A stretch of 64,000 nt of DNA from contig JAETNR010000009.1 in the NCBI GenBank assembly GCA_021772055.1, positions 1 through 64,000 on the forward strand, read 5' to 3'. A program made the position numbers and the translations under genes. The stretch comes from Blautia sp. (GTDB lineage: Bacteria; Bacillota; Clostridia; Lachnospirales; Lachnospiraceae). This document shows, piece after piece, positions 33,680-42,952 of this stretch; positions within the stretch are counted from its first letter, which is position 1; each line of letters starts with the position of its first letter. A model generated the notes under the pieces. That model searched no databases, was not told the DNA's origin, and saw only the letters and a program-made list of their open reading frames with translations.

Positions 33680-35074
33680 TTGAATAAAACGAACGTATCC
33701 AGATTTCAGAAGGAATACGTAGAAAAATGTAAGAGTCTGCTTCCGGATATGTATCCGGGCTGTCGGCCTACCTACCGAATCCAGAATGAGGGCTGTCAGA
33801 TGAATTCCCTTCAGACGGAGTCCATCGCAGCAATCATGGATGAAATGGGTTATCAGAAGATCGAAAGCGAAGAAGCAGATGCTGTGATATATAATACCTG
33901 TACTGTAAGAGAGAATGCAAATCAGAAAATTTTCGGGCATCTTGGCCATTTAAAGAGTATTAAGCGAAGCCGTCCGGGAATGAAGATCATCCTTTTTGGA
34001 TGTATGATGCAGGAACCGCATGTTGTGGAGAAGATACGGAAGGTTTATCCATTTGTGGATCTGGTTTTTGGTACCCACAATCTGCACAAATTTCCGGAAC
34101 TGTTTTATACAGTGCTGACCACCAATGACCAGATCATTGATATCTGGCAGGAGAGCAATGAAATTGTGGAAGGAATGCCTGCCTCCAGGAAATATCCTTT
34201 TAAAACAGGCGTCAATGTGATGTTTGGCTGCAACAATTTTTGCAGTTACTGTATCGTACCTTATGTGCGGGGAAGAGAAAAAAGCCGTGAGCCGCAGGCA
34301 ATCATTGAGGAAATCAAAAGTCTGGTGGCTGACGGGGTGAAAGAAGTCATGCTCCTTGGGCAGAATGTAAATTCCTATGGGAAGACTTTGGAAAATCCCA
34401 TATCCTTTGCACAGCTTCTGGGACAGATTGAGGAGATCGAAGGACTTAAGCGTATACGGTTCATGACTTCCCACCCGAAAGATCTTTCGGATGAACTGAT
34501 TGAGGCAATGGCAAAAAGCAAAAAAATCTGTCATCATCTCCACTTGCCTCTTCAGTCCGGCAGCAGCCGCATTCTGAAGGAAATGAACCGCCGCTATGAT
34601 AAAGAGAAATATTTAGGCCTGGTAGAAAAAATTCGTACCGCCATTCCGGATATTTCCCTTACCACGGATATTATTGTGGGATTCCCGGGGGAAACAGAGG
34701 AGGATTTTCTGGAAACTCTGGAGGTTGTGGAAAAATCCGATTATGATACCGCTTTTACCTTCATCTATTCTAAGAGGACAGGTACCCCTGCGGCAAGTAT
34801 GCCGGATCAGGTTCCGGAGGATGTGGTAAAGGAGCGCTTTGGCCGACTTCTGGCACTGGTTCAGGAAAATGGAAGAAAGGCTTCCTCCCGTTTTACAGGA
34901 ACTGTGAAGGAGATTCTGGTAGAAGAAGAGAGTAAGGAAAAAGGGATACTGACCGGAAGGACAGAGCATAATCTCCTGGTGCATTTCCCCGGGGACGTGA
35001 GCCTGATCGGGAAGTTTGTGAATGTAAGCCTGGATACCTGCAAGGGATTTTATTATTTCGGTCATATGGTTTAA
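33680..35074 (+). CDS. miaB: tRNA-2-methylthio-N6-dimethylallyladenosine synthase MiaB
   Basis: A 464-residue radical-SAM enzyme adding a methylthio group to i6A37 of tRNAs. N-terminal MTTase domain cysteines are in NEGCQMNS, YNTCTVREN and FGCMMQEP; the radical SAM cluster is CNNFCSYC; a C-terminal TRAM domain closes the protein (about 400-464). TTG 33680 is preferred, since AAAGGA (33665-33670) directly abuts the ATG at 33671 but is 9 nt from this TTG. miaA, which makes its substrate, lies 6 kb downstream beyond mutSL. Confidence 0.94.
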   Translation: MNKTNVSRFQKEYVEKCKSLLPDMYPGCRPTYRIQNEGCQMNSLQTESIAAIMDEMGYQKIESEEADAVIYNTCTVRENANQKIFGHLGHLKSIKRSRPGMKIILFGCMMQEPHVVEKIRKVYPFVDLVFGTHNLHKFPELFYTVLTTNDQIIDIWQESNEIVEGMPASRKYPFKTGVNVMFGCNNFCSYCIVPYVRGREKSREPQAIIEEIKSLVADGVKEVMLLGQNVNSYGKTLENPISFAQLLGQIEEIEGLKRIRFMTSHPKDLSDELIEAMAKSKKICHHLHLPLQSGSSRILKEMNRRYDKEKYLGLVEKIRTAIPDISLTTDIIVGFPGETEEDFLETLEVVEKSDYDTAFTFIYSKRTGTPAASMPDQVPEDVVKERFGRLLALVQENGRKASSRFTGTVKEILVEEESKEKGILTGRTEHNLLVHFPGDVSLIGKFVNVSLDTCKGFYYFGHMV

Positions 35075-35132
35075 AAAAACTGCTGGCAGCAGGAGAAAAC
35101 AATGTGTTTTCTTCTGTGTGTCAGCAGCTTTT
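35075..35132. terminator. Long imperfect hairpin between convergent genes
   Basis: CTGCTG...GAGAAAAC pairs imperfectly with GTTTTCTTC...CAGCAG, with A-rich left and CTTTT right flanks. It lies between the miaB stop and the minus-strand gene's stop, so it may terminate both. Confidence 0.65.
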
Positions 35133-35163
35133 GGTATGTACGGGAAAAATATGGTAAAAGCGA

Positions 35164-35772
35164 TTATTCCTCCTCAGAGGGTTCTTCTGTGTCCGAGAGG
35201 GATGTCGGCATCATAGCACGGTCATGCAGACTTTTTTTCGGAGCCTGGCTAGGAGAAGCAGCGGGCCTTTTTTGCTTGTCTGATACATAGATGCGGTCCG
35301 GATAGGCCTTTGCAATCTTGCAGAGTCTTGTGACGCTCCACAGCATGTACGAAGGAACCAGGATGGAAGTGATCAGCATGCTGAAATTAAACAATCCGGT
35401 GAAGAAGAGGAAAATCTGAATCAGGATTTCCACGACCATCAGCACAATGACAATTTTCTTCATAAAGAAACATTTATCCAGTCGGTTGCTTAAGCGGATG
35501 CTGAATACCCCTGCAAAAATTTCCGCAATTGCCAGCACCAGGAAACAGATGCCTGCGAGAACCAGCAGATTGGTGCTGAGGTTTGTTTTGCTCAGCATAT
35601 CCACATATTCTTTATTTCCTTTGGAGACCTCTGACACAATGTTGAACATATTTAAGCCATACATTAAGGTGGAGGTGATGGCGCTTAAGAGCAGGATCAC
35701 CCCGCCTCCCATCAGGCCAACCTTCCCGTTTACCGCCATTCGCATTTCTTTTGGATCTTTAAATTCATTCAT
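35164..35772 (-). CDS. Four-helix membrane protein of unknown function
   Basis: A 202-residue protein with about four hydrophobic segments (GLMGGGVILLLSAITSTLMYG; LLVLAGICFLVLAIAEIFAG; KIVIVLMVVEILIQIFLFF; FSMLITSILVPSYMLW) and a polar cytoplasmic tail rich in Pro, Ser and Glu ending EEPSEEE. Not recognised. The frame is open to 35835, but its promoter occupies 35807-35835, so ATG 35772 (GAAAGGCAGG upstream) is the likely start. It is divergent from mutS. Confidence 0.7.
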   Translation of the reverse strand: MNEFKDPKEMRMAVNGKVGLMGGGVILLLSAITSTLMYGLNMFNIVSEVSKGNKEYVDMLSKTNLSTNLLVLAGICFLVLAIAEIFAGVFSIRLSNRLDKCFFMKKIVIVLMVVEILIQIFLFFTGLFNFSMLITSILVPSYMLWSVTRLCKIAKAYPDRIYVSDKQKRPAASPSQAPKKSLHDRAMMPTSLSDTEEPSEEE

Positions 35773-35806
35773 ATAATTCGGATACCTGCCTTTCTGATAA
35801 TAAATC

Positions 35807-35835
35807 ATTATACTGCCGGAGCACGGGAGTTTCAA
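35807..35835 (-). promoter_or_regulatory. Promoter of the minus-strand membrane protein gene
   Basis: On the minus strand: TTGAAA (35835-35830), 17-nt spacer, TATAAT (35812-35807). It rules out the longer start in that frame. Confidence 0.75.
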
Positions 35836-35853
35836 CAGATATTTTTTGACCTA

Positions 35854-35882
35854 TTGAAATCATTTTTAAAAAATGATAATAT
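35854..35882 (+). promoter_or_regulatory. Promoter of mutS with internal palindrome
   Basis: TTGAAA (35854-35859), 17-nt spacer, TAATAT (35877-35882). The spacer is mostly the palindrome ATCATTTTT-A-AAAAATGAT (35859-35877). The -35 lies 19 nt from the divergent -35. A CCTGTC/GACAGG stem occurs in the leader. Confidence 0.55.
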
Positions 35883-35960
35883 TAAGACTGGATTAGCATC
35901 CCCTGTCCTTCTTGGAACAGAAACGACAGGCAGTTTTTAGAAAAGGACGTTAATAAAACT

Positions 35961-38594
35961 ATGGCACTATCACCAATGATGAAGGAATATATCAAAACAA
36001 AAGAAGAATATAAAGACTGTATTCTTTTTTACCGTCTGGGAGACTTTTATGAGATGTTTTTTGAAGATGCCCTGACGGTAACGAAGGAACTGGAGATTAC
36101 TCTGACCGGAAAGGACTGCGGGCTTGAGGAGCGAGCGCCTATGTGCGGGGTGCCTTATCATGCTGCGGAGTCTTATATTAAGCGTCTGATCGAAAAGGGA
36201 TATAAAGTAGCGATCTGTGAGCAGGTGGAAGACCCGAAGCTGGCCAAGGGGCTGGTGAAGCGGGAAGTGATCCGGGTAGTAACGCCCGGTACCACATTGG
36301 ATGCGGCCGCCCTTGATGAGTCAAAAAATAATTACCTGATGTCCATTGTTTCTATGGAAGATCATTTCGGATGCGCCATTGCAGATATTACCACAGGAGA
36401 TTGTTTTCTTACGGAAGTTGATAAGCCTTCAAAGCTTCTGGATGAAATCAACAAATTTGTCCCTGCGGAGATTATCTGTAATGATGCTTTTTTTGTGAGC
36501 GGGATTGATACGGAGGATTTAAAAAGCCGCCTGGGAATCTGCATTTATGCACTGGATTCCTGGTATTTTGATGATGAACTGTGCCGCAGGACCTTAAAGG
36601 AACATTTTCATGTAAGTGCCATTGAGGGACTTGGAATCAAGGATTATGACAGCGGAATCATTGCCTCCGGCGCTCTTTTTCTGTATTTGACGGAGACGCA
36701 GAAGACGGCGCTTTCCCATATGACCACGATTCGCCCTTATTCTGCAGATACCTTTATGCTCATAGACAGTTCCAGCAGGAGAAACCTGGAACTGGTGGAG
36801 ACTCTTCGGGAAAAGCAGAAAAGAGGTTCTCTTTTGTGGGTACTGGATAAGACAAAGACAGCTATGGGAGCCAGAACTCTTCGCTCCTATGTAGAACAGC
36901 CCCTGATCGATTTTGAGGAAATTAACAGACGCCTGGAGGCAGTGGAAGAACTGACGAAAAAGCCCATGCTGCGGGATGAGATCCGGGAATACTTAAATCC
37001 GGTTTATGATCTGGAACGTTTGATCAGCCGGATCAGCTATCAGTCTGCCAATCCCAGGGATATGGTGGCTTTTGCTTCTTCCCTGGAGATGTTGCCTTAT
37101 ATGAAGCAGGTTTTAAATGATTTCGAGTCTCCTCTTCTGAAAAAGCTGAATGAGGATATGGATGCGCTTTCGGATGTAACCGATTTGATCAAAAGTGCCA
37201 TTTGTGAGGAGCCGCCGATTGCTCAGAAAGATGGAGGCATCATCCGGGAGGGCTTCAATGAAGATGTGGATAAATTCCGTCGCTCCCGCACAGACGGAAA
37301 AAAATGGCTTTCCGAGCTGGAGGCAAAGGAACGGGAGCGAACAGGAATCAAGAGCCTGAAAATTAAATTTAACCGTGTGTTTGGTTACTCCCTGGAAGTT
37401 ACCAATACCTTTAAAGATCTGGTACCGGATAATTATATCCGCAAACAGACACTTTCCAATGCAGAGCGATACATTACCCAGGAATTGAAGGAACTGGAGG
37501 ATTTGATCCTGGGTGCGGAGGATAAACTTTATGCCCTGGAGTATGAGCTTTTCTGCAATGTCCGGGATACTGTGGGAAAAGAGGTGGTGCGCATTCAGAA
37601 AACAGCCAAAGCGGTGGCTGCTCTGGATGTGTTTGCATCCCTGGCCCTGGTGGCGGAGAGGAATCATTACGTAAGGCCTAAAATGAACCAGAATGGGGTC
37701 CTTGATATTAAGAACGGACGTCACCCGGTTGTGGAGCAGATGATCGAGCATGACATGTTTATTGCCAATGATACCTATCTGGATAATCAGAAAAAGAGGA
37801 TTTCCATTATTACAGGCCCTAACATGGCAGGAAAATCCACCTATATGCGTCAAAGCGCCCTGATTGTTCTAATGGCCCAGATTGGAAGCTTTGTTCCAGC
37901 AGAAAAAGCGAATATCGGAATTGTGGACCGGATTTTTACAAGAGTAGGGGCATCGGATGATCTGGCCAGCGGGCAGAGTACCTTTATGGTGGAAATGACA
38001 GAGGTTGCTAATATTCTTCGAAATGCAACCTCCAGAAGCCTTCTGATCCTGGATGAGATCGGCAGAGGTACCAGTACCTTTGACGGACTGTCCATAGCAT
38101 GGGCTGTGGTGGAGCATATCAGCAATACGAAGCTGTGCGGTGCAAAGACGCTTTTTGCCACGCATTATCATGAATTGACGGAACTGGAAGGAAAGCTTCC
38201 GGGAGTAAATAATTACTGCATAGCAGTAAAAGAAAAAGGCGATGATATCGTATTTCTCCGCAAAATTGTAAAAGGCGGTGCTGATAAGAGCTACGGTATC
38301 CAGGTAGCCAAGCTGGCAGGGGTTCCGGACTCCGTTATCAACCGTGCCAAGGAACTGGTGGAGGAACTGAGTAATGCGGACATTACGGCAGCAGTGAAGG
38401 ATTTTACTGCGCCGAAGAAGAAGCAGAAAATCGTATATGACCAGGTGGATATGGCACAGATGTCTCTGTTTGACACAGTGCAGGACAATGATATTGTGGA
38501 AGAAATCAAGGCGTTGGATCTGAGCAATCTCACACCTATGGAAGCCATGAATATTTTGTACAATCTGCAGAACAAGATTAAGAACCGCTGGTAA
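35961..38594 (+). CDS. mutS: DNA mismatch repair protein MutS
   Basis: An 877-residue mismatch sensor with all MutS domains. The mismatch-wedge Phe-x-Glu is in RLGDFYEMFFEDA near residue 30. Connector, lever and clamp domains run to about residue 590. The ATPase has Walker A GPNMAGKSTYMRQ, DDLASGQSTFMVEM, and Walker B LLILDEIGRGTSTFDG. The C-terminal tail DLSNLTPMEAMNILYNLQ is the usual helix-turn-helix/tetramer end. mutL follows 32 nt later. Confidence 0.98.
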   Translation: MALSPMMKEYIKTKEEYKDCILFYRLGDFYEMFFEDALTVTKELEITLTGKDCGLEERAPMCGVPYHAAESYIKRLIEKGYKVAICEQVEDPKLAKGLVKREVIRVVTPGTTLDAAALDESKNNYLMSIVSMEDHFGCAIADITTGDCFLTEVDKPSKLLDEINKFVPAEIICNDAFFVSGIDTEDLKSRLGICIYALDSWYFDDELCRRTLKEHFHVSAIEGLGIKDYDSGIIASGALFLYLTETQKTALSHMTTIRPYSADTFMLIDSSSRRNLELVETLREKQKRGSLLWVLDKTKTAMGARTLRSYVEQPLIDFEEINRRLEAVEELTKKPMLRDEIREYLNPVYDLERLISRISYQSANPRDMVAFASSLEMLPYMKQVLNDFESPLLKKLNEDMDALSDVTDLIKSAICEEPPIAQKDGGIIREGFNEDVDKFRRSRTDGKKWLSELEAKERERTGIKSLKIKFNRVFGYSLEVTNTFKDLVPDNYIRKQTLSNAERYITQELKELEDLILGAEDKLYALEYELFCNVRDTVGKEVVRIQKTAKAVAALDVFASLALVAERNHYVRPKMNQNGVLDIKNGRHPVVEQMIEHDMFIANDTYLDNQKKRISIITGPNMAGKSTYMRQSALIVLMAQIGSFVPAEKANIGIVDRIFTRVGASDDLASGQSTFMVEMTEVANILRNATSRSLLILDEIGRGTSTFDGLSIAWAVVEHISNTKLCGAKTLFATHYHELTELEGKLPGVNNYCIAVKEKGDDIVFLRKIVKGGADKSYGIQVAKLAGVPDSVINRAKELVEELSNADITAAVKDFTAPKKKQKIVYDQVDMAQMSLFDTVQDNDIVEEIKALDLSNLTPMEAMNILYNLQNKIKNRW

Positions 38595-38625
38595 TGGGAA
38601 AGCTCCTGGCGGATTGGAGGAAGAA

Positions 38626-40629
38626 TTGAGAAAGATTGCAGTTTTGGATCAGCATACCATTGATAAGATCGCAGCAGGCGAGGTGGTGGAACGTCCGGCA
38701 TCCGTAGTGAAGGAACTGGTAGAAAATGCCATTGATGCAGGGGCTACGGCGGTGACTGTGGAGATTACGGACGGAGGAAAAAAACTTATACGTATTACAG
38801 ATAACGGCGGGGGAATGGAAGCAGAGCAGGTTCCCCTTGCTTTTTTGCGCCATGCCACAAGTAAGATCGAAAAAATTGAAGATTTGGAGCACATTGCATC
38901 TCTGGGGTTTCGAGGTGAGGCACTTTCCAGTATTGCGGCTGTTTCCCAGGTGGAACTGATCACAAAAACGCCTTCCGCCATCAGCGGAGTGAGATATCTG
39001 ATCGAGGGGGGACAGGAACATTCCCTTGAGGAACTGGGGGCACCGGAGGGAACTACGTTTCTGGTGAGGAACCTTTTTTATAATACGCCTGCCAGGAGCA
39101 AATTCCTGAAATCCGATACAACGGAGGGGAATTATATCAGTATCCTTATGGAACAGCTTGCCCTTTCCCATCCGGAGATTTCCTTTAAATATATTCAAAA
39201 TAAGCAGGTGAAGCTTCATACTTCCGGAAATTACAGTGTGAAGGACGTAATTTATAATATCTACGGAAGAGAGATTACCAAAGCGCTCCTGAGCGTTTCT
39301 TACGAGAATGACTTTATGAAAATCACGGGCTTTGCGGGAAAACCGGAAATATCCCGGGGAAACCGGACTTTTGAGAATTATTATATTAACGGAAGATATG
39401 TAAAGAATAATATTATTACCAAGGCGATTGAGGATGCATATAAGGGATTTTTGATGCAGCATAAGTTTCCCTTTGTTTCCCTTCATATGGAGATGGACGG
39501 AAATGACCTGGATGTGAATGTACATCCTGCAAAGAGGGAGGTACGTTTTGCACGGGGACCGGAGGTTTATGACGGTATTTATGAAACGATCCGGAATGCA
39601 CTTACCCATAAGGAGATGATTCCCCAGGTGTCCTTTGGCAGGGAGGAAAAAGCGCCGTCTGTAAAGGAAACGGTGAAACGCGGGGACGTGCCGGAGCCCT
39701 TTGAGGTGAAGCGTCGGGAGCAGAGTTTTTCCATGAAAACTCCGCAGCCGGCAGAAACCAGGATGGTGAAAGAGAAAACGAATTATCCATCCTTTACCAT
39801 GGAAAAGAAAAATATGGAGGATCCGCTTGTTTTGCCCAATGGTCCGGCTCTTTCCAGGGAGGAAGAGACTTTATTTACAGGAACTCTCCGCCAGGCTTCC
39901 GGGAAAACGGACGAGGAAAACAGGGAGGAAACGGGGAAGGAGACAGTTCTTCCGGCTGCCGGCGGGACAGAGGCATCTCCTGTGGAAGAGATTCCAAAAG
40001 CAGGGCAGCAGTTGGAATTATTCCGGGAAAAGCTTCTTTCACCGGAATCCAGAAACAGGCATCAGCTTATCGGACAGCTTTTTGATACTTACTGGCTGGT
40101 ACAGTTTGGGGATGATTTTTATATCATTGACCAGCATGCAGCCCATGAGAAGGTCTTTTATGAACGTCTGGTCCGGCAGTTTCGGGAACAGACCATTGAA
40201 TCCCAGTATGTAAGTCCTCCTATGATCGTCACCCTGAATCTGCAGGAGGAGGAACTTCTGAAAGCCAATGCGGAGTATTTCCGGGATTTTGGCTTTGAGA
40301 TCGAGCCTTTTGGAGGCAGGGAATACTGCATCAGTGCTGTTCCCTCCAATCTCTACGGGTTCGATGAGGAGGGACTGTTTTTGGAGATGCTGGATCATCT
40401 GGGGGCTGAGGGAGAGAAAAATGCCCTTCAGCTTTTTACCTCACGGCTTGCCACTATGGCCTGCAAGGCAGCAGTGAAAGGAAATCATAAATTGTCCCCT
40501 CCGGAGGCAGACACACTGATCGACGAGCTTCTTACCCTGGAGAATCCATACCATTGTCCTCATGGAAGGCCAACCATTATTTCCATGTCCAAGGCGGAAC
40601 TGGAGAAAAAGTTTAAGAGAATCGTATAG
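38626..40629 (+). CDS. mutL: DNA mismatch repair endonuclease MutL
   Basis: A 667-residue MutL. The N-terminal GHKL ATPase has IAAGEVVERPASVVKELVEN, DNGGGM and GFRGEALSSI. A variable acidic linker spans about 330-470. The C-terminal endonuclease carries DQHAAHEKVFYE, ACKAAVKGN and CPHGRP, so it should nick the new strand as in methyl-independent repair. TTG 38626 is the start, with GGAGG at 38616-38620; the TTG at 38614 overlaps it. Confidence 0.97.
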   Translation: MRKIAVLDQHTIDKIAAGEVVERPASVVKELVENAIDAGATAVTVEITDGGKKLIRITDNGGGMEAEQVPLAFLRHATSKIEKIEDLEHIASLGFRGEALSSIAAVSQVELITKTPSAISGVRYLIEGGQEHSLEELGAPEGTTFLVRNLFYNTPARSKFLKSDTTEGNYISILMEQLALSHPEISFKYIQNKQVKLHTSGNYSVKDVIYNIYGREITKALLSVSYENDFMKITGFAGKPEISRGNRTFENYYINGRYVKNNIITKAIEDAYKGFLMQHKFPFVSLHMEMDGNDLDVNVHPAKREVRFARGPEVYDGIYETIRNALTHKEMIPQVSFGREEKAPSVKETVKRGDVPEPFEVKRREQSFSMKTPQPAETRMVKEKTNYPSFTMEKKNMEDPLVLPNGPALSREEETLFTGTLRQASGKTDEENREETGKETVLPAAGGTEASPVEEIPKAGQQLELFREKLLSPESRNRHQLIGQLFDTYWLVQFGDDFYIIDQHAAHEKVFYERLVRQFREQTIESQYVSPPMIVTLNLQEEELLKANAEYFRDFGFEIEPFGGREYCISAVPSNLYGFDEEGLFLEMLDHLGAEGEKNALQLFTSRLATMACKAAVKGNHKLSPPEADTLIDELLTLENPYHCPHGRPTIISMSKAELEKKFKRIV

Positions 40630-40646
40630 GACGGAGGGATTTCGGA

Positions 40647-41654
40647 ATGTCTCATGAAGAAAAAAAGCCCCTGATCGTGCTGACGGGGCCTACGGCTGTG
40701 GGAAAAACCAGGCTGTCTATTTCCCTTGCAAAAGCAGTGGACGGTGAAATCATTTCAGCGGATTCCATGCAGGTATACAGGAATATGGATATCGGCTCCG
40801 CTAAGATCCGCCCGGAGGAGATGCAGGGCGTTCCCCATCATCTGGTGGATGTGCTGGATCCCCGGGAGGAATTTCATATTGTCTGTTTTCAGAAAATGGC
40901 AAAAACAGCTATGGAGGAAATCTATGCCAAAGGAAAGATTCCCATTCTGGTAGGGGGAACAGGATTTTATATCCAGGCCATTACCAGGGATATTGATTTT
41001 ACTGAGGCTGTCCAGGAGGACGACTACCGCAGGGAATTGGAAGCCATGGCAGAGAGCCGGGGAGCGGAGACCCTTCACCGGATGCTTGAGAAGGTGGATC
41101 CGGTCAGCGCAAAGGAGATTCATGCCAATAATGTAAAACGTGTGATCCGCGCACTGGAATTTTATCATCAGAACGGCACTCCCATTTCCGCCCATAATCA
41201 GGAGCAGAAGGAACACAAAAGCCCTTATAACCTGGCTTATTTTGTGCTGAATGCCCCCAGGGAAATCCTTTATGAAAGAATTGACCAAAGGGTGGATGAG
41301 ATGCTTAAGGAAGGTCTTTTAAAGGAAGTGGAGGCCCTAAAGGCCATGGGCTTAAAAAAAGGCATGGTTTCCATGCAGGGACTGGGTTATAAAGAGATTT
41401 TATCCTATCTGGAGGGAGAATGCTCTCTGGAGGAGGCTGTTACTGTTTTAAAACGGGATACCCGTCATTTTGCCAAAAGACAGCTTACCTGGTTTCGAAG
41501 AGAGCAGGACGTGATCTGGGTCAATAAGGATGAATTCTGTTATGAAGACAGCCGTATTCTGGAATATATGCTTTCCATTTTAGAAGAGCGTGGAATCGGG
41601 ATTACAAATACAGGAAGGAACGATATAAAATATGATGATGAAAGAAATGTATGA
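40647..41654 (+). CDS. miaA: tRNA dimethylallyltransferase MiaA
   Basis: A 335-residue enzyme that prenylates A37 of tRNAs reading U-starting codons. P-loop LTGPTAVGKT, the DSMQVYRNMDIGSAK strand, and GGTGFYIQAI are all present, as is the C-terminal KRDTRHFAKRQLTWFRRE. GGAGGG precedes the ATG. Immediately after mutL (17 nt), as in many Firmicutes. The last 23 nt overlap the next gene. Confidence 0.97.
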   Translation: MSHEEKKPLIVLTGPTAVGKTRLSISLAKAVDGEIISADSMQVYRNMDIGSAKIRPEEMQGVPHHLVDVLDPREEFHIVCFQKMAKTAMEEIYAKGKIPILVGGTGFYIQAITRDIDFTEAVQEDDYRRELEAMAESRGAETLHRMLEKVDPVSAKEIHANNVKRVIRALEFYHQNGTPISAHNQEQKEHKSPYNLAYFVLNAPREILYERIDQRVDEMLKEGLLKEVEALKAMGLKKGMVSMQGLGYKEILSYLEGECSLEEAVTVLKRDTRHFAKRQLTWFRREQDVIWVNKDEFCYEDSRILEYMLSILEERGIGITNTGRNDIKYDDERNV

Positions 41655-42915
41655 ACAGCTGGGAATTTCTTCTCAGGTTTATGATTTTGGATATAAAATA
41701 GAGCAATCCTTAACGGAACGATTTGAGGAATTTGACCGTATTGCGGAATACAATCAGATGAAGGTGCTTCATGCGATGCAGAAGAACCGTGTAAGCGCTG
41801 AATGTTTCCATTCTTCTTCAGGCTACGGATACGATGATTTCGGCAGGGATACTCTGGAAAAGGTGTATGCAGATACCTTCCATACGGAGGCATGTCTGGT
41901 GCGTCCGCAGATTGCCTGCGGTACCCATGCCCTGGCCATTGCACTTTTCGGCAATCTTCGTCCCGGAGATGAACTGCTGGCACCTGCAGGAAAACCATAC
42001 GATACGCTGGAGGAAGTGATCGGCATTCGTCCGTCAAAAGGCTCCCTGAAAGAATACGGCGTTACCTATCGTCAGGTAGATCTTCTCCCGGATGGCACTT
42101 TTGATTATGAGAGCATCCGCAAAGCCATTCATGAAAAAACAAGGCTTGTGGAAATCCAGCGATCCAAGGGCTATATGACGCGCCCCTCTTTCTCTGTAAA
42201 AGAAATCGGAGAGCTGATCTCTTTTGTGAAGAGCATTAAGCCGGATGTGATCTGCATGGTAGACAACTGCTACGGCGAGTTTGTAGATATCGTTGAGCCA
42301 AGCGATGTGGGAGCAGATATGGTTGTGGGCTCTCTGATCAAGAATCCGGGAGGGGGACTTGCGCCCATCGGCGGATATATTGCAGGAACAAAGGAATGTG
42401 TGGAAAATGCTTCCTACCGTATGACCTGTCCGGGCCTTGGAATGGAAGTGGGAGCATCCCTTGGGGTAAACCGTTCCTTTTATCAGGGATTTTTCCTGGC
42501 ACCTATGGTTACGAAGGGGGCATTAAAAGGTGCTGTTCTTGCGGCAAATATTTACGAACGGCTGGGATTCCCCGTAGTTCCCAATGGAACGGAGCCCCGC
42601 CAGGATATCATCCAGGCAGTGACTCTTGGCACACCGGAGGGTGTAATTGCATTCTGCCAGGGAATTCAGGCAGCAGCTCCGGTAGACAGTTATGTGGCGC
42701 CGGAACCCTGGGATATGCCGGGATACGATAGTAAGGTGATTATGGCAGCAGGTGCCTTTGTACAGGGATCTTCCATTGAACTTTCCGCAGACGGCCCCAT
42801 GAAGCCGCCCTATGCGGTTTATTTCCAGGGAGGACTGACCTACGAGCATGCAAAACTTGGGGTACTTATGTCCTTACAGAAGATGATAGACAGGAAGCTT
42901 GTAAAACTGCCATAA
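41632..42915 (+). CDS. PLP-dependent methionine gamma-lyase-like protein (YnbB family)
   Basis: A 427-residue fold-type I PLP enzyme of the family often labelled aluminium-resistance protein. PLP-binding lysine is in VVGSLIKNPGGGLAPIGGYI, with the aspartate strand MVDNCYGEFVD and RPQIACGTHALA near the N-terminus. Actual substrate unknown, perhaps a sulfur amino acid. Start could be any of the ATGs at 41632, 41635 or 41638; AGGAAGGA is 12 nt before the first. miaA followed by this gene matches the Bacillus order apart from hfq, which is missing here. Confidence 0.88.
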   Translation: MMMKEMYEQLGISSQVYDFGYKIEQSLTERFEEFDRIAEYNQMKVLHAMQKNRVSAECFHSSSGYGYDDFGRDTLEKVYADTFHTEACLVRPQIACGTHALAIALFGNLRPGDELLAPAGKPYDTLEEVIGIRPSKGSLKEYGVTYRQVDLLPDGTFDYESIRKAIHEKTRLVEIQRSKGYMTRPSFSVKEIGELISFVKSIKPDVICMVDNCYGEFVDIVEPSDVGADMVVGSLIKNPGGGLAPIGGYIAGTKECVENASYRMTCPGLGMEVGASLGVNRSFYQGFFLAPMVTKGALKGAVLAANIYERLGFPVVPNGTEPRQDIIQAVTLGTPEGVIAFCQGIQAAAPVDSYVAPEPWDMPGYDSKVIMAAGAFVQGSSIELSADGPMKPPYAVYFQGGLTYEHAKLGVLMSLQKMIDRKLVKLP

Positions 42916-42952
42916 ATTGAATCGTGATAAATTGCGGAAAGCAGGAGGAATG

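Noticed and set aside
35773-35835. N-terminal extension of the minus-strand membrane protein
   Set aside because: It would be translated through its own -35 and -10 boxes; the start at 35772 fits better.
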